From Amoebidium appalachense (taxonomy: Eukaryota > Ichthyosporea), in contig CAVNZM010000002.1 of NCBI GenBank assembly GCA_963693365.1, forward strand, positions 806,001 to 870,000: a stretch of 64,000 nt of DNA, given 5' to 3'. Position numbers and translations under genes: made by a program. The first letter of the stretch is position 1. Each line of letters opens with the position of its first letter. The notes beneath the pieces are model-generated. The model did not search any database. It saw nothing but the letters and a program-made list of their open reading frames with translations, and was not told the DNA's origin. Shown here in pieces: positions 11,185 to 47,478 of this stretch.

Positions 11185-12309
11185 CTAGCAAGCAGCAGCA
11201 TCTAAATTCTGGTGTGGCACCGCATTACTGTGTGTCCCCGTGGTCCAGCCACGGAGACTCTCTGCCCAGCCCTCACCCAGAACATTCTTCATGACGTCAC
11301 CCATAGCAACCATCCCGTTCTCAACCAACGAAACCACTTGTGATTGGACCCCTGCACCTAAACTACCACGTGTTCGCCCACGCACCCACGCACGGCAAAC
11401 GGTAAACACATCCACGGGCCCAGGCGCATTTGACTCGCACACAGACACCTGCATTGTTTGCGAATTGCAGCGTTTGTGCAGAACCCGCATGCATGGCGAG
11501 CGCTGTCTTTGGCTTCTCCGTAGTTCGTTTCGTGCGAGTTCGCGCCAGCGGCAGTTAACAGAGTAGACAAGTTTGGGCCATTTCTTACAGCTAGCCACAC
11601 GTTCCATCGTTGGAATGTAGTCGCGCAAGTTTCCTCTGGAATCGACAATTTCCAATCCAAGCGCAAGCGCTGGAAATGTGGCGCAATTAGCTGTCATGTC
11701 GTCTGCAAACCATCGACCCTCTTCGTTCGGTGCTACAAACGGGAAACTGTATTTGTAGCCATGCTTGCCCTCTTGGATTCGCGCGACTTTCTCTTTCACG
11801 GTGAGATATCGTTCCAAACTCAAAATTCGCTGTGTTTCAGTTACCGTCGTATTCCACCCCTCCTCCACGTGCAACCTTTGTGCCTCCTTAAACGTTTCCG
11901 TGTCGTTGGAAAGTGTGCCCGGAAACACCTCGTGTGTTTTCAAACGGTCCAGATACAATTTCAGACTGGTTACCTCCGGAGGCATGATGGGTTGAAACCC
12001 CAGAATGGTGTCACCTCCGTCAAGCGAAAAACCAACATGGCCCGTATAAAGCAAAAGGTTTTCTTCTACTTTATTTTGCACGAGTTCACGCACGTCTTCG
12101 GGTAGGTCTGCAACACGCACGTCATTTATGGAACGAACACCCCGGAACCCATACACTTTAACTACAACCCCTGCCTGCTTGGGATTAACGTGTCCGTCGA
12201 TGGTGATGGGGTTTTTGTTTTCAGCACCGAATACGGTGTGCTCACGACCGGCAGAGTTTGGTGCCAGCCAGTCTATGAGCTGGCCCTCCTTCCAATTCAA
12301 AATAACCAT
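11185..12309 (-). CDS. Intronless ORF with probable permuted NlpC/P60-like (papain-fold) core
   Basis: A 374-residue frame starting MVILNWKEGQ. The central part contains LYTGHVGFSLDGGDTILGF and, about 115 residues later, MTANCATFPALALGL followed by GNLRDYIPTME. A GHxG motif upstream of an NC(A/E)TF motif is the layout of circularly permuted NlpC/P60 proteins (the LRAT-like class), in which His precedes the nucleophile Cys. Here His is near residue 97 and Cys near 212. I saw no signal peptide or membrane segment. The last third is Arg/Cys-rich and looks less conserved. The sequence style resembles bacterial uncharacterised proteins, and the gene lacks the introns of its neighbours, so transfer is possible. 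Substrate and activity are unknown; the fold assignment is inference from motifs. Confidence 0.6.
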   Translation of the reverse strand: MVILNWKEGQLIDWLAPNSAGREHTVFGAENKNPITIDGHVNPKQAGVVVKVYGFRGVRSINDVRVADLPEDVRELVQNKVEENLLLYTGHVGFSLDGGDTILGFQPIMPPEVTSLKLYLDRLKTHEVFPGTLSNDTETFKEAQRLHVEEGWNTTVTETQRILSLERYLTVKEKVARIQEGKHGYKYSFPFVAPNEEGRWFADDMTANCATFPALALGLEIVDSRGNLRDYIPTMERVASCKKWPKLVYSVNCRWRELARNELRRSQRQRSPCMRVLHKRCNSQTMQVSVCESNAPGPVDVFTVCRAWVRGRTRGSLGAGVQSQVVSLVENGMVAMGDVMKNVLGEGWAESLRGWTTGTHSNAVPHQNLDAAAC

Positions 12310-13097
12310 TTTCTAAAGATCAAGGACGTTGTGTCGCATTATATCTTCTAAATGATTTGATTATCGCTTGGTGTGATTCTATGCAGGTCTCGATCAAAGC
12401 AGATTGTGTTGATTTCACCCCCAGTTGGTAACTTCCTATTGTGCTGTAATGCATATATGTCGTCTAAGAAACTGCAAATACATTCACTCTAAAACAAACT
12501 GTACAATCAAAAACACCAGAGGTGTTTTTTCTTTCAACAGCTTCACTAAACCACGTTTTCTCGCTTCTTCCTGTCTCGACCTTAGAAGGCCAAAATGCCA
12601 AATAACTTGGCAACGTCACCATCTTGGGCATTTCTATACCCAGTGGGCCAGGGCTTGAATCACATTCTTCATGTGATCCAATCAAAGCCCATATTTCTTG
12701 ATCCAGATTACATAAGACTGTAACATAGTAACCAATCAATAATTTAGATCATTCGGATTGGTTTGTACCAATTGCTTTTTCACAAATCAGAATCAGCTGA
12801 CATGCCACATTGTCATTGATTGAATACCGGCGGCCCAGGAAAACTCTTGAATCAAAATCTGACCAATCAGAACCTTTCGCGCCTTTTTCAATTGGAATCG
12901 ATGTATTCGAGTTGCTGCTGGAAAGCTGCTCATAGGCGGCCACCCAACCCTGATCCAAAGCAACTTTAGGCCTACAACCGCACTTTTTCTTCAAGTCTCA
13001 GACTCTCAAGCGACAATGAGAAATAATATGGAGCATTATGAACTGCACCTATGGCACTCCTTGATAAACGACTGATTCCAAAAGATAAAGGGTCTAA
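12310..13097. other. Probable divergent promoter region
   Basis: Non-repetitive DNA between the minus-strand ORF ending at 12309 and the plus-strand ORF starting at 13098. It holds several CCAAT boxes and an E2F-like site, listed separately. Short open frames on the minus strand here show no recognisable motif. Confidence 0.5.
12729..12883. promoter_or_regulatory. Cluster of CCAAT boxes with an E2F-like site
   Basis: CCAAT-type motifs occur on both strands (ACCAATCA near 12730, GATTGG near 12755, ACCAATT near 12767, GACCAATCAG near 12861). TTTCGCGCC (12875-12883) matches the E2F consensus. The cluster lies about 215-370 nt before the UBZ4-like ORF. Confidence 0.45.
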
Positions 13098-13286
13098 ATG
13101 TATAATATAGATGCCCAACTGAATGGATCAGTTGACCGGACATGCATTCCGAGAAAGTTGCTGCGGGCCGTGGGCCGATGCACTGTGTGCGGCTACCGTG
13201 CGCACCAATTGATCAACAGGCACGTGGACTTGTGCACGGGCATGGATGATGGACGACGCATGCTGCGTGAGGCAGTGCAGATCTAG
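13098..13286 (+). CDS. Small ORF with UBZ4-type (RAD18-like) zinc finger
   Basis: A 62-residue frame (ATG 13098, TAG 13284). Residues about 28-47 read CTVCGYRAHQLINRHVDLC: C-x2-C-x10-H-x3-C with the INxHxDxC core of ubiquitin-binding UBZ4 fingers such as those in RAD18 and WRNIP1. The rest is basic and unrecognised. It may be a free-standing small protein, a terminal exon, or the relic of a larger DNA-repair gene. I found no strong acceptor or donor forcing an exon interpretation. The upstream CCAAT/E2F-like cluster would suit a replication or repair gene, but that is inference. Confidence 0.45.
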   Translation: MYNIDAQLNGSVDRTCIPRKLLRAVGRCTVCGYRAHQLINRHVDLCTGMDDGRRMLREAVQI

Positions 13287-13495
13287 ACATGTTCCGGGCC
13301 GGCACGTACGATGTGGATAATCATTGTTGTTGTTCAACTGTTACAGTAACGTACTCGCGATCCGGTCATCTATGCAATTTAGTGCATGCGAACACGTTTG
13401 TCTAATTCAATGAGTCACGTGTCACAGCACAGCGACCCGACTGCAGGCAAGCAGACCTGGTGCATGTAGGGGGGCGACGGGGGAGTTTTTTGGGG

Positions 13496-13542
<47 letters not shown>

Positions 13543-13756
13543 CTTGGGCTTGGTGGAGGGGAACAGAGGGAAGCGCAAGGGGAGGGAGGGGAAGGGTAGG
13601 GGAGAGTCTGTGCTCGAAACCCTGGGGAGAGGAGCCTCGGAGAGGGGGGAGGGGGGGGGGGGGGAGGGGAGGAGGGAGGGGGCGGTTGGGGGTGAGGGGG
13701 ATGAGGGGCTGAGGGGGATTCGAACACTGCAGGGAAGGGGACGGCGGCGCCCGGGG

Positions 13757-13792
<36 letters not shown>

Positions 13793-13907
13793 AAGGGGAA
13801 TTATGAACAGCAAGCAAGTCGCGTCACGGATTATTTAAGGACCGAGGATCCGGATTTGACATGTACGTGTGCAAGTTTGTGTGCATGCGTACGCGTGTGT
13901 ACATGTT

Positions 13908-13938
<31 letters not shown>

Positions 13939-14461
13939 GTGTACGTGCGTTTGTGTACGTGTGCGCGCGCGCGCGTGTGTACATGTGTATAAGTGTCTTG
14001 AGTGTAAATGTGTTTTAATCTTGCAGTCACAGTGTCGCGGCCCACGAGTGCGTCTCCCGAGTCATTACACATCAAGGAATCAAAGGTTAACAGTTTTCAA
14101 TAATAAGCACTCCATGTGAAGGGCCTGGTTGTATTTGATTGTGGCCCACTCACACGGCTCATAAAAATTGCACAGCATATTCATGTGCATACGTTCATGA
14201 CCATGATCACGCGTGTGGGCGGCAAGAGCAGCATCACAGATCATGCGGCTAAAGAGCCTGCAAACTTCTCTTTCATGCGCAGTCTGAAGCGAGAAAGACA
14301 GCCTTTAAGGCCTAACTTGCACCCTTTTTGCTGCAATCATCAGTTTTTTGTCACCTGCAGGCTCAAATGCTAGGCCAATCGATGCGACTGATCTGTAGGA
14401 ATGCTTGTCATTCATTCAATTTACGCCACAAAAAAAACTTTCAAAGTCGTATTCGAATCGA

Positions 14462-14497
<36 letters not shown>

Positions 14498-14697
14498 ACA
14501 AAAAAAAAAAACAAAAACAAAAAAAACAAACAAACAAACAAACAAACAAACAAAACATTAGCTAGCTACAACAGTCCCTAAGGCTGCCCTACGCGAAAAA
14601 TACTTGGAACTATGTAGACACAAACACACATCTTAGTGCACACTGCACACACCCCGGATGATGCCACCATCCCACCATACAATATACAAACCGAGCA
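13287..14697. other. Intergenic: G-rich blocks, (TG)n, poly-C
   Basis: Holds a G-run of about 44 nt at 13499-13542, a G-rich purine block to 13800 with a second G-run at about 13760-13791, (TG)n at about 13911-13935, and a C-run at 14464-14497 followed by (AAAC)n. It also contains the 3' end and probable downstream region of WDR11. No other gene recognised. Confidence 0.6.
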
Positions 14698-40081
<25,384 letters not shown>

Positions 40082-42322
40082 TTTGATTGCTGAGTGGTGA
40101 CTTTATACGTGACCTTGAAAAACTTGGGGCTAGGTACAATTCAAAGAGATGGGGGTGGATGGACACTTCTGTGATGGCCGCATCACCTGGCCGGGATCAG
40201 TTGGATCTCGCTGAGTTAGGTGTTATGGATCCATAGTTGCGAACATGTTGATGCGCCACGGCAACCAGCACTATCTAGCTACGACGCACATCAAACACTC
40301 TATCGATAATGGTGTGCAACACCCGTCTTTCCATCACCACGAGGCTTTAGAGAGACTTAAGAGATCTTCCCCACAGGTGTATTGGCCGCGCACAAAAAAA
40401 CAGGTTCAAATTTGTTGTTTTTTTTTCCGCGCGCCGGTGCAGCAGTTCACTGACTGACTGATCATCAACTTTGAAAGTGGCTCACGGCCGGGCCGCCCAA
40501 AATGAGCTCGAGGCGCAATCATTGCATCCCCGAATGATCATGACTCAAAGTCACTTTCTATGAAGTAGTGTATTGGTGACTGTACAGAAAATCCACCTTT
40601 TGTTATGAGAGTTAATTTGTGTAGATATACACCTATATCATTGCTGTATGCTAGTATTAGATAACGGAAAGTGGCCCTTTTGGCAGGCTGTGTGTCATAC
40701 AGCTGAGACGAACACATGACTCAGGTATTTGGCAACAGCACGAGTTTCACAAGTCGGCAACAATAGCTACATGTCCTTTATCCAATTAAAACGTTAAATA
40801 TCTCAGATTCCAAAGGGTAGCCAATAAAAACAAAGATAAATCTACAAAGTGACCAATACGTGCCCGGTGACATAATGAGGCGTAACCAGGTGCACACGTG
40901 CATATGCCGGCGACGCCCTGCCCGGCGAGAGAAGTTTTACAAGGCTTGCAGAGAGAGAGTGAGTTATGAACCTCTCAATTATACTAGATTTCGCTTTGCA
41001 GCGTTTCTTTGCCTAGAGAGGTTAGATCTGTTACTTTCTGTTACTTTTTAGCTATTTTGCTTGTTTTGGCTACAGGTTTCTGGGCGGTGCCAATGTTGGT
41101 GTGCACTGAACAGCTTCCCCTGGTCGACGAGCGCCTACGAGACTAGCGCGCTTCTGACCCGGCCAACAAGGTAACACTCACACATTTCTGCCCTTCTTTC
41201 TCTTTCCTTCCCTTTTGGTGGTCCTGGTTTTCATTCTTCTTGTGGCACGTACTACTTTGTTGGCTGTTGCGGTTGCTGAGGGTATAGCTCTACAAATGAT
41301 TATCTGTTAGTGGTGTATCTGATGGTGGTGTACAAGCGCTGATGCTTTCCAGCATTTCTTTCCTTGTTTTTCTATCTCCATAGCTCACTTGTTTTGTCCA
41401 ACGTATATAGGACTTCCGACACGCTTGATTTTGCATTTACACTTGCTACCCAACACAAACGGACGGTGCCCTTGAGATGCATGTGCTTGTGTGTGTCACA
41501 CACTTGTGCGTAGGCTGTGCTTGTATGTGTCACACACGTGTGCGTAGGCACACACTTATACTCTGACACGCTTTCACTCACACACAAACCCATGCAAGCA
41601 CCCACACACTTTTTCAACTGCACACTATGCATGAACTCTGTGGGTGCACACGTTTGATAGCGCATCTTCACTGCTCCTAAATTAAAAAAGCAGTTGTGAT
41701 GTGACAATGACCCTAAACACAGTTGTTGTTGATCTGCCCTTGGTTCACGGTGTCACTAGCTTTCTTTTGGTCAGTTCTGTTTAGCCATTTTCTCTCGTGT
41801 TCTCCACTCTTACTTCGCTCCCCTTCTCCCCCTTATCTCTTGCCCGTTCCCTCTGCCCTTCCTCCTCTCTCCCATGCCGCTCCGGCTTTCACCCAACTTG
41901 CCCGCCCTCCTCCCCCCCTACCCCCCCTCCGGCCCCATCCGACGGACCTCTTGTTCCCCTCCTTCCGTTCTTCCCTCTGAGGAGTGAAAGAGGGGATCTT
42001 TCACTTATCTGGTTCTATTCTTTCTTCCCTCCCGTCTGTGTCTTTCCTTCCGTCCTTGTCTTGCGTCCCATTTTCCCCAGTATGATCTCACTTGGATCTG
42101 AAAGAATTTTTCCTTGGACTGAAAAATCTTAGCATTCCTTGTATGGCCTCAATGCTGTCGTTTGATTGTGGTGCCGCCGTTTCCTAGGTACTGTGCAGCC
42201 CTTTTGCCGTGGTTTCCCCGGGTGCACCATTTGCTCCTGTTAACGTTGTAAGCACACACGTACATGAACATGTATGCTTTCCGGTTGCTTTCCTTCTCAT
42301 CCTCCCCCTCCCTCCGCGCGTG

Positions 42323-42370
42323 GATGACTTGGGACCTCCCTGAGGATGGGTTCTACTGATGAATGCAAAC
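42323..42370 (+). repeat. R1 internal fragment
   Basis: GATGACTTGGGACCTCCCTG AGGATGGG matches the centre of R1 and is then interrupted; sense relative to XPOT. Confidence 0.55.
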
Positions 42371-42860
42371 TCTTTTTTGTGTGCTCTGTAAATCAGCGTT
42401 TTTTGTTAGTTGTAAACGTGTAATTCGTGTTTTATGGGGCATTCTATCCCCCCCCCCCCCCCCCTTTCCTACCTCCCTAATATTTTCTTTACCCCCTTCC
42501 CCTCCTCCATGTCTCCCTCACGACGATCCTATCTTCACTCACATACACACACTACACACACACACACACCCGTCCACTCCCTCTCATTGTTGTCCCCTCT
42601 TCACCCTTCCCCTTCCTCCCCCCCCCCCCCTCCCCCCCCCCCCCATCTGCTTTCTCCCACTCTTCCCAGGCCAACCCACTGCATATGAGGCTGCATGTAC
42701 CTGCTTCTCCCTCACCCCCCATCCTATTTCCTTTTCATGTTATATATGTAGGGCACCGTATCTTTGGTCTGTGTATTTGCAGCTTGCACTGTTTCCTGCT
42801 TTAAGCTTCCAGTCCTTCCCTGTTGCGCTAACAGTGAATCAATGGTCTATATATATATAT

Positions 42861-42932
<72 letters not shown>

Positions 42933-43011
42933 TCTGTCACACACACACACACATTCATTCTCTCTCTCTCTCCCCCTCTCTCCCCCTTCTCATACTCTCT
43001 CTCTCCTATTT

Positions 43012-43225
43012 TCACGAGGATGGACTCTGCCTGTTTCGCATACTGCGCGCGTTGCTGATGTTGCATACTAGAATGTTTGCTTTTGCCTGTGTCCTGCACC
43101 GTGTTTCGCATCATGTACTTGTACTTCGTACCGTGTTCCGCATTCTAACCCCCCCTCCCCTCTCTCCCCCTCCCCCTCTCTCTTCCACTGTCTTTCCCCC
43201 CCCCCCCCCCCCCCCCCCCCCCCGC
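43012..43225 (+). repeat. R1 3' half with C-tract, upstream of XPOT
   Basis: 43012-43148 matches R1 from GAGGATGGACTCTGCC through GATGTTGCATACTAGAATGT and GTCCTGCACC to CGCATTCTAAC, followed by C-rich DNA including a run of about 26 C. It is in the XPOT sense orientation, probably inside its 5' UTR intron. Confidence 0.75.
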
Positions 43226-43766
43226 CCCTCCCACCATTTTTCATTTCTGTATTTTATGTTTGTTTGTTGTGAATACGGCGCTTGGTGCTGTGGCATATCT
43301 TCCCCCTCTTCCCCTGGGGGCGCCCGGCTCTCCCATGCTTTTGCTCTCTCGTGTCTTGTGTTATGGTCCAGGGGTGGTTTCCTCCTTTTTTTCCCCGCTT
43401 AAAAAAAGAAAGCTTTTGTCTGTGTGTGCGTGTGTGCTTACGAGAATGTGTGCCTGTTGTTTTGTTTGTGCCCGGTGGGGGTAAAGGGGGGGGGGGGGGG
43501 GGGGGGGGGGATCCGTATGTGCCTACACAGGGCTCTTCTGGAAACGCTTTTTGGGTTAGTTTGTCGGGTTGTTTTTCAGCTCTTTTCTTAGGTTCTCATT
43601 TTTGGGTGGGCGCGGGGGAAGGAAGTAGGGGGGAGGATGGCACACACAAATCGTGGTGACGGATAGGTGGACAGGCACGGAGTCGGTGCATATGTAGAAC
43701 ACTGTGATCAATGCTTTGTGGTTGTTGCTCTGTGGGTGTTTGGCTGATGTATCTTCCCTCTCTCAG

Positions 43767-44438
43767 ATGGATGAGTTCGAGCAGGCGGTGGTGTGCAGCC
43801 TTAACCCCACCGGGGACCCAACGGTTAAGGCCCAGGCCACAGCATACTGCGACAGCTTCAAGATCAGCCCCAATGGCTGGTCAGTAGCCCTTGCTCGGTT
43901 TGTTCAGGAGCCGGCGGCAAGCACTGGTGCCAATGCCGACCTTGTGCGGTTCTTTTGCCTGCACGTGCTTGAGGATACGGTGACCAAGCGATATGATTCG
44001 CTGGGGCCAGCAGATAGGGCCAGACTGAAGGAGGGATTGATGCAGTGGCTGAGACAGGCAGGGACATCGAACACTGTGCCCGGATACATATGGAACAAGT
44101 TTGCGCAGGTGGGTGGGTGGGTGGGTGCCTGCGTGGGTGGCTGATGTGGTGTGGTGTGGTGTGTGGGGGATGTGTGATGTGTGATGCGTGTGCGAGTGTG
44201 CGTGTGATGTGATGTTTGGGTGGGTGGGTGGGTGGGTTATGAAGAAGGGGGGATGGGGGGGGGAAGTGGCGGCAAATAGGTGTTGATGTGATGTTCAGTG
44301 ATGCCACGCTGTGTCCCCACGCAATGCTTGCTCGGCCGGCGAGATAGAGCGGTTATCATGAATGTCACGCGGTAGGGTGTGTGTGCAGCGTCATGCGAGT
44401 TCTTTGTCTTCTCTTTTGGAGGGACGGAGGAGTGGGAT

Positions 44439-44473
<35 letters not shown>

Positions 44474-44702
44474 TCCATATCGACCACACAGAGGAGGCAT
44501 CTATCGGGGAGAGAGGGGCGCGGGGGGAGGGGGGGGGGGGTTGCAAAGAAAACGAGTTTTTCTGTTGCATATCGAAGATGCCCCGTATACCCAGGGTTTG
44601 TATGTGATTGACTATATGCGCATCACATTGACTATATGCGCATCACAATTGGTTGGAGTATTGGTGCAGGTCTTCCCAGGCATCCGTATTGATTAGTCTT
44701 AC

Positions 44703-44775
<73 letters not shown>

Positions 44776-47433
44776 CTTCCACATCTACCGCCTTTCTCTG
44801 TTCTTTTCCCTCCATCCCTCCACCATCCCCCTCCATGCTCAGGTCCTGACACTTATCTTCCGTCGTGAGTACATTGACGAATGGCGGGGGTTCTTCACTG
44901 AGTTGGTGGGGATGCTCGGCCAGGGGCCTGTGCTCGTGCACACGTTCCTCCGAGTATGCACGGCCATTCATGACGAGGTGGTGTCCAGGACACTCAACCG
45001 CACACAGGACGAGCTGAGGCAGAACAGTGCCATCAAGGACACCATGAGGCAGCAGTGTGTGCACGTATGTCTGCCCCCCTCCCAACCCCACCTCTACCAC
45101 ACACACGCGCACACACACACACGCATACACATGTACACAAGGGTGGACGAGCACATGTACACCCGCGTGTGTGCGCACAAGCACAGGCACGGGCACACAG
45201 CCACCACATGACTGCTGACATTTTGCGATTGCCACACACATTATTGGGCCACGGTGTGTGTTGCAGTCAAATGCACGGACCAACTCGGACACACACAGAT
45301 GCTGTTACACTGATGTGCAATTCCTTTTTCCTTCTTGCCCCTGCATCGCAAAATACACTTCCCGTGCCGGCTATTGACACCTAATTTCCCCCTCGAGGCA
45401 CACTTCCCACGCCTGATTGGGCTGTAGTAGGGGAAACCCTTTTCTCGGCCAATCATCTCCTGCGTGTTCGTGGTTGGCTGTTTGTGTACTTGCTAGCGCA
45501 TGTGTGCGGGTATGAGCAGTTTGGGAAGTATCATTACCATGCAAAGCACCCAGGATTTTTGACCAGTTTTTTTATTTCTGCCTTTTTGTGTGTGCGGGGG
45601 AGGGAGAGGAGTTATAGGTGTAGGTATGTGTGTGCGTGTGCGTGCATGCATGCATGTGTGCTAGCCGAAGCTTTTTTGTGGCAATGTGTGTGTGCGTGTG
45701 CGTGTGCGTGTGTGTAGGGGGGGGGGGGGGGGGGGATCTTTTCTCTGTACCTTGCAACCCTGTTGGACGATCAGGTGTGTGGTCTTCGGGCGTGCCTGTG
45801 GTGCCAGGGATGGTCTTTTTTTTTGGGGGGGGGGGGGATGGGGGATGGGGGATGGGGTTGGCTCAATGATGAGGTTCGAAATATTTTCATTGTGTAGGCA
45901 AAGGAAAGGGTCGAGTGTGCATGCGGCCACCAATGCTTTACACATCGGTTGTTTTTCGTTGACTCCCTTTTCTTCTATTGTTTTGTGTTTTCCACAACAG
46001 AGCTTCTTCTTCTTCTTCTTCTTTTTTTTTTTTTTTTTTTTTTTTTTGTTGTCTTTTTGGGGGGTGTAGGGGGGGTGTTGGGGGGGGGGGGGGGGGGGGG
46101 GGTAGCAACAAGGATAGATGTACTGTGGCTGACATGGACTGTTTCAGGTGCTGGCGCAGGCCTGGGGCCAGATCTTGCAGGCCTACGGCAGCAACGGGGA
46201 GATCATCAGCACATGCCTCACGGTCATTGGCCAGTACGTCTCGTGGATCGACATCGGATTGGTTGTCAACGACCAGATCCTGCCCTTGATCTTCGGCTAC
46301 CTTAAGGTCCCATCCACCCGCCAAGCGGCATGCCAATGTGTCAGCGACATAGTCAACAAGGGCATGCCGGGGGCTGAAAAGGTTCGTCTTCTTCAAACCT
46401 TGGGCCTCCTACCCGCCATCCAAGCGCTTGCAACAGGGCAGGAAGACGATGAAGATTTCCTCGACGGACTTGCTAAGTTGCTCGATACGGCCGGCACCAC
46501 AACCATCACGGCACTACAAGAGGCCGAATCCGCGACCCCACCACAACCGCCACCCCCCGGATGCAACGAACTTCTAGACCAAGCGGTCGGGCTCATGTTT
46601 GGGTTCCTCAATCACGATATTGATGATGTCAGCGCTGCCGTTGCCCCGTTTGCGCAAGCCTACATCGGCCTAGTCAAGTTCTACGCACTTAAACGCAACG
46701 CAGGGCTCACGGCAACCCAACAGTCACACATGCAGTCCCTCGTTCAGGTGATAACCCGTAAACTCAAATACGACGACGAGTACAACTTTGAGCGGCAGGG
46801 GGAGGATGAGGCGTTCTTTGACGACTACCGCAAGACGCTGCTGACCATGCTGACAAACATGGCTGCCCTGGACCCCCAGGCCATAGTGGCCCACACAGAT
46901 GCACTGCTGCAGGCAACAGTCGCTGCACTGCCCCATGCTAACTTTGCTGATGTCGAGGTATGTGTGTGGGTTATCAAGCACACCCCCTCCCCCCAACACA
47001 TACACACACCCCCTCCCCCCAACACATACACACATCACATCACATCACATCACATCACATCACATCACATCACATCACATCACATCACATCACATCACAT
47101 CACATCACATCACAATCTAACCCCCCCCCCCCCTTTTTTTTTCCCCCATTAGATAAACGATTTGTGTGTTACTTTCCTTGACGGGTTAGGATCTCCTTTG
47201 GGTTGGGCAAATTTGTTTATTCGGAATTTTTTTGTGGGACTCTGCCAATCATTTGTCCCCTCCACAGCCTGGTTCCTCTTTCTCCTCCTCCTACACCCCT
47301 CCTCCCGCAGGCCCAAGCTGTGCCATAAAACGCCTGCATGCTGGCACATACACACCGAGCACACACACGTGCCCGCGCGCGCTCGCGTGCACACACAATT
47401 ACTCACTCGCTCGCTCACTCACTCACTCACTCA

Positions 47434-47478
<45 letters not shown>

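Larger units (their letters stand above)
40082..43766. other. Intergenic/5' region between divergent WDR11 and XPOT
   Basis: 3.7 kb between the two start codons. XPOT's ATG is preceded directly by the acceptor CTCTCAG, so a 5' UTR exon must lie upstream. A plausible donor AACAAG|GTAACA at 41170/41171 could close it. 40.1-41.7 kb is low-repeat DNA. 41.8-43.6 kb is C/T-rich with a (CT)n block at 42867-42928 and R1 fragments. Confidence 0.5.

Noticed and set aside
12464-12994. Two minus-strand frames of 81-91 codons
   Set aside because: No motif or family resemblance; they overlap the CCAAT/E2F-like cluster.
13700-13725. GGATTCGAACACTG, resembling a reversed tRNA T arm
   Set aside because: No pairing stem, anticodon arm or A box nearby; probably chance in a G-rich block.
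40101-40107. TATAAAG on the minus strand as the WDR11 TATA box
   Set aside because: It lies only about 20 nt before the start codon, too close to place a transcription start upstream of the ATG.
43500-44500. R1-like orientation bias in G-run-bounded segments GATCCGTATG and GATCCATATCG in XPOT introns
   Set aside because: These short segments abut G-runs on the sense strand (the opposite polarity) and do not match R1 or R2, so I did not count them as family members; they are a caution against an absolute strand rule.
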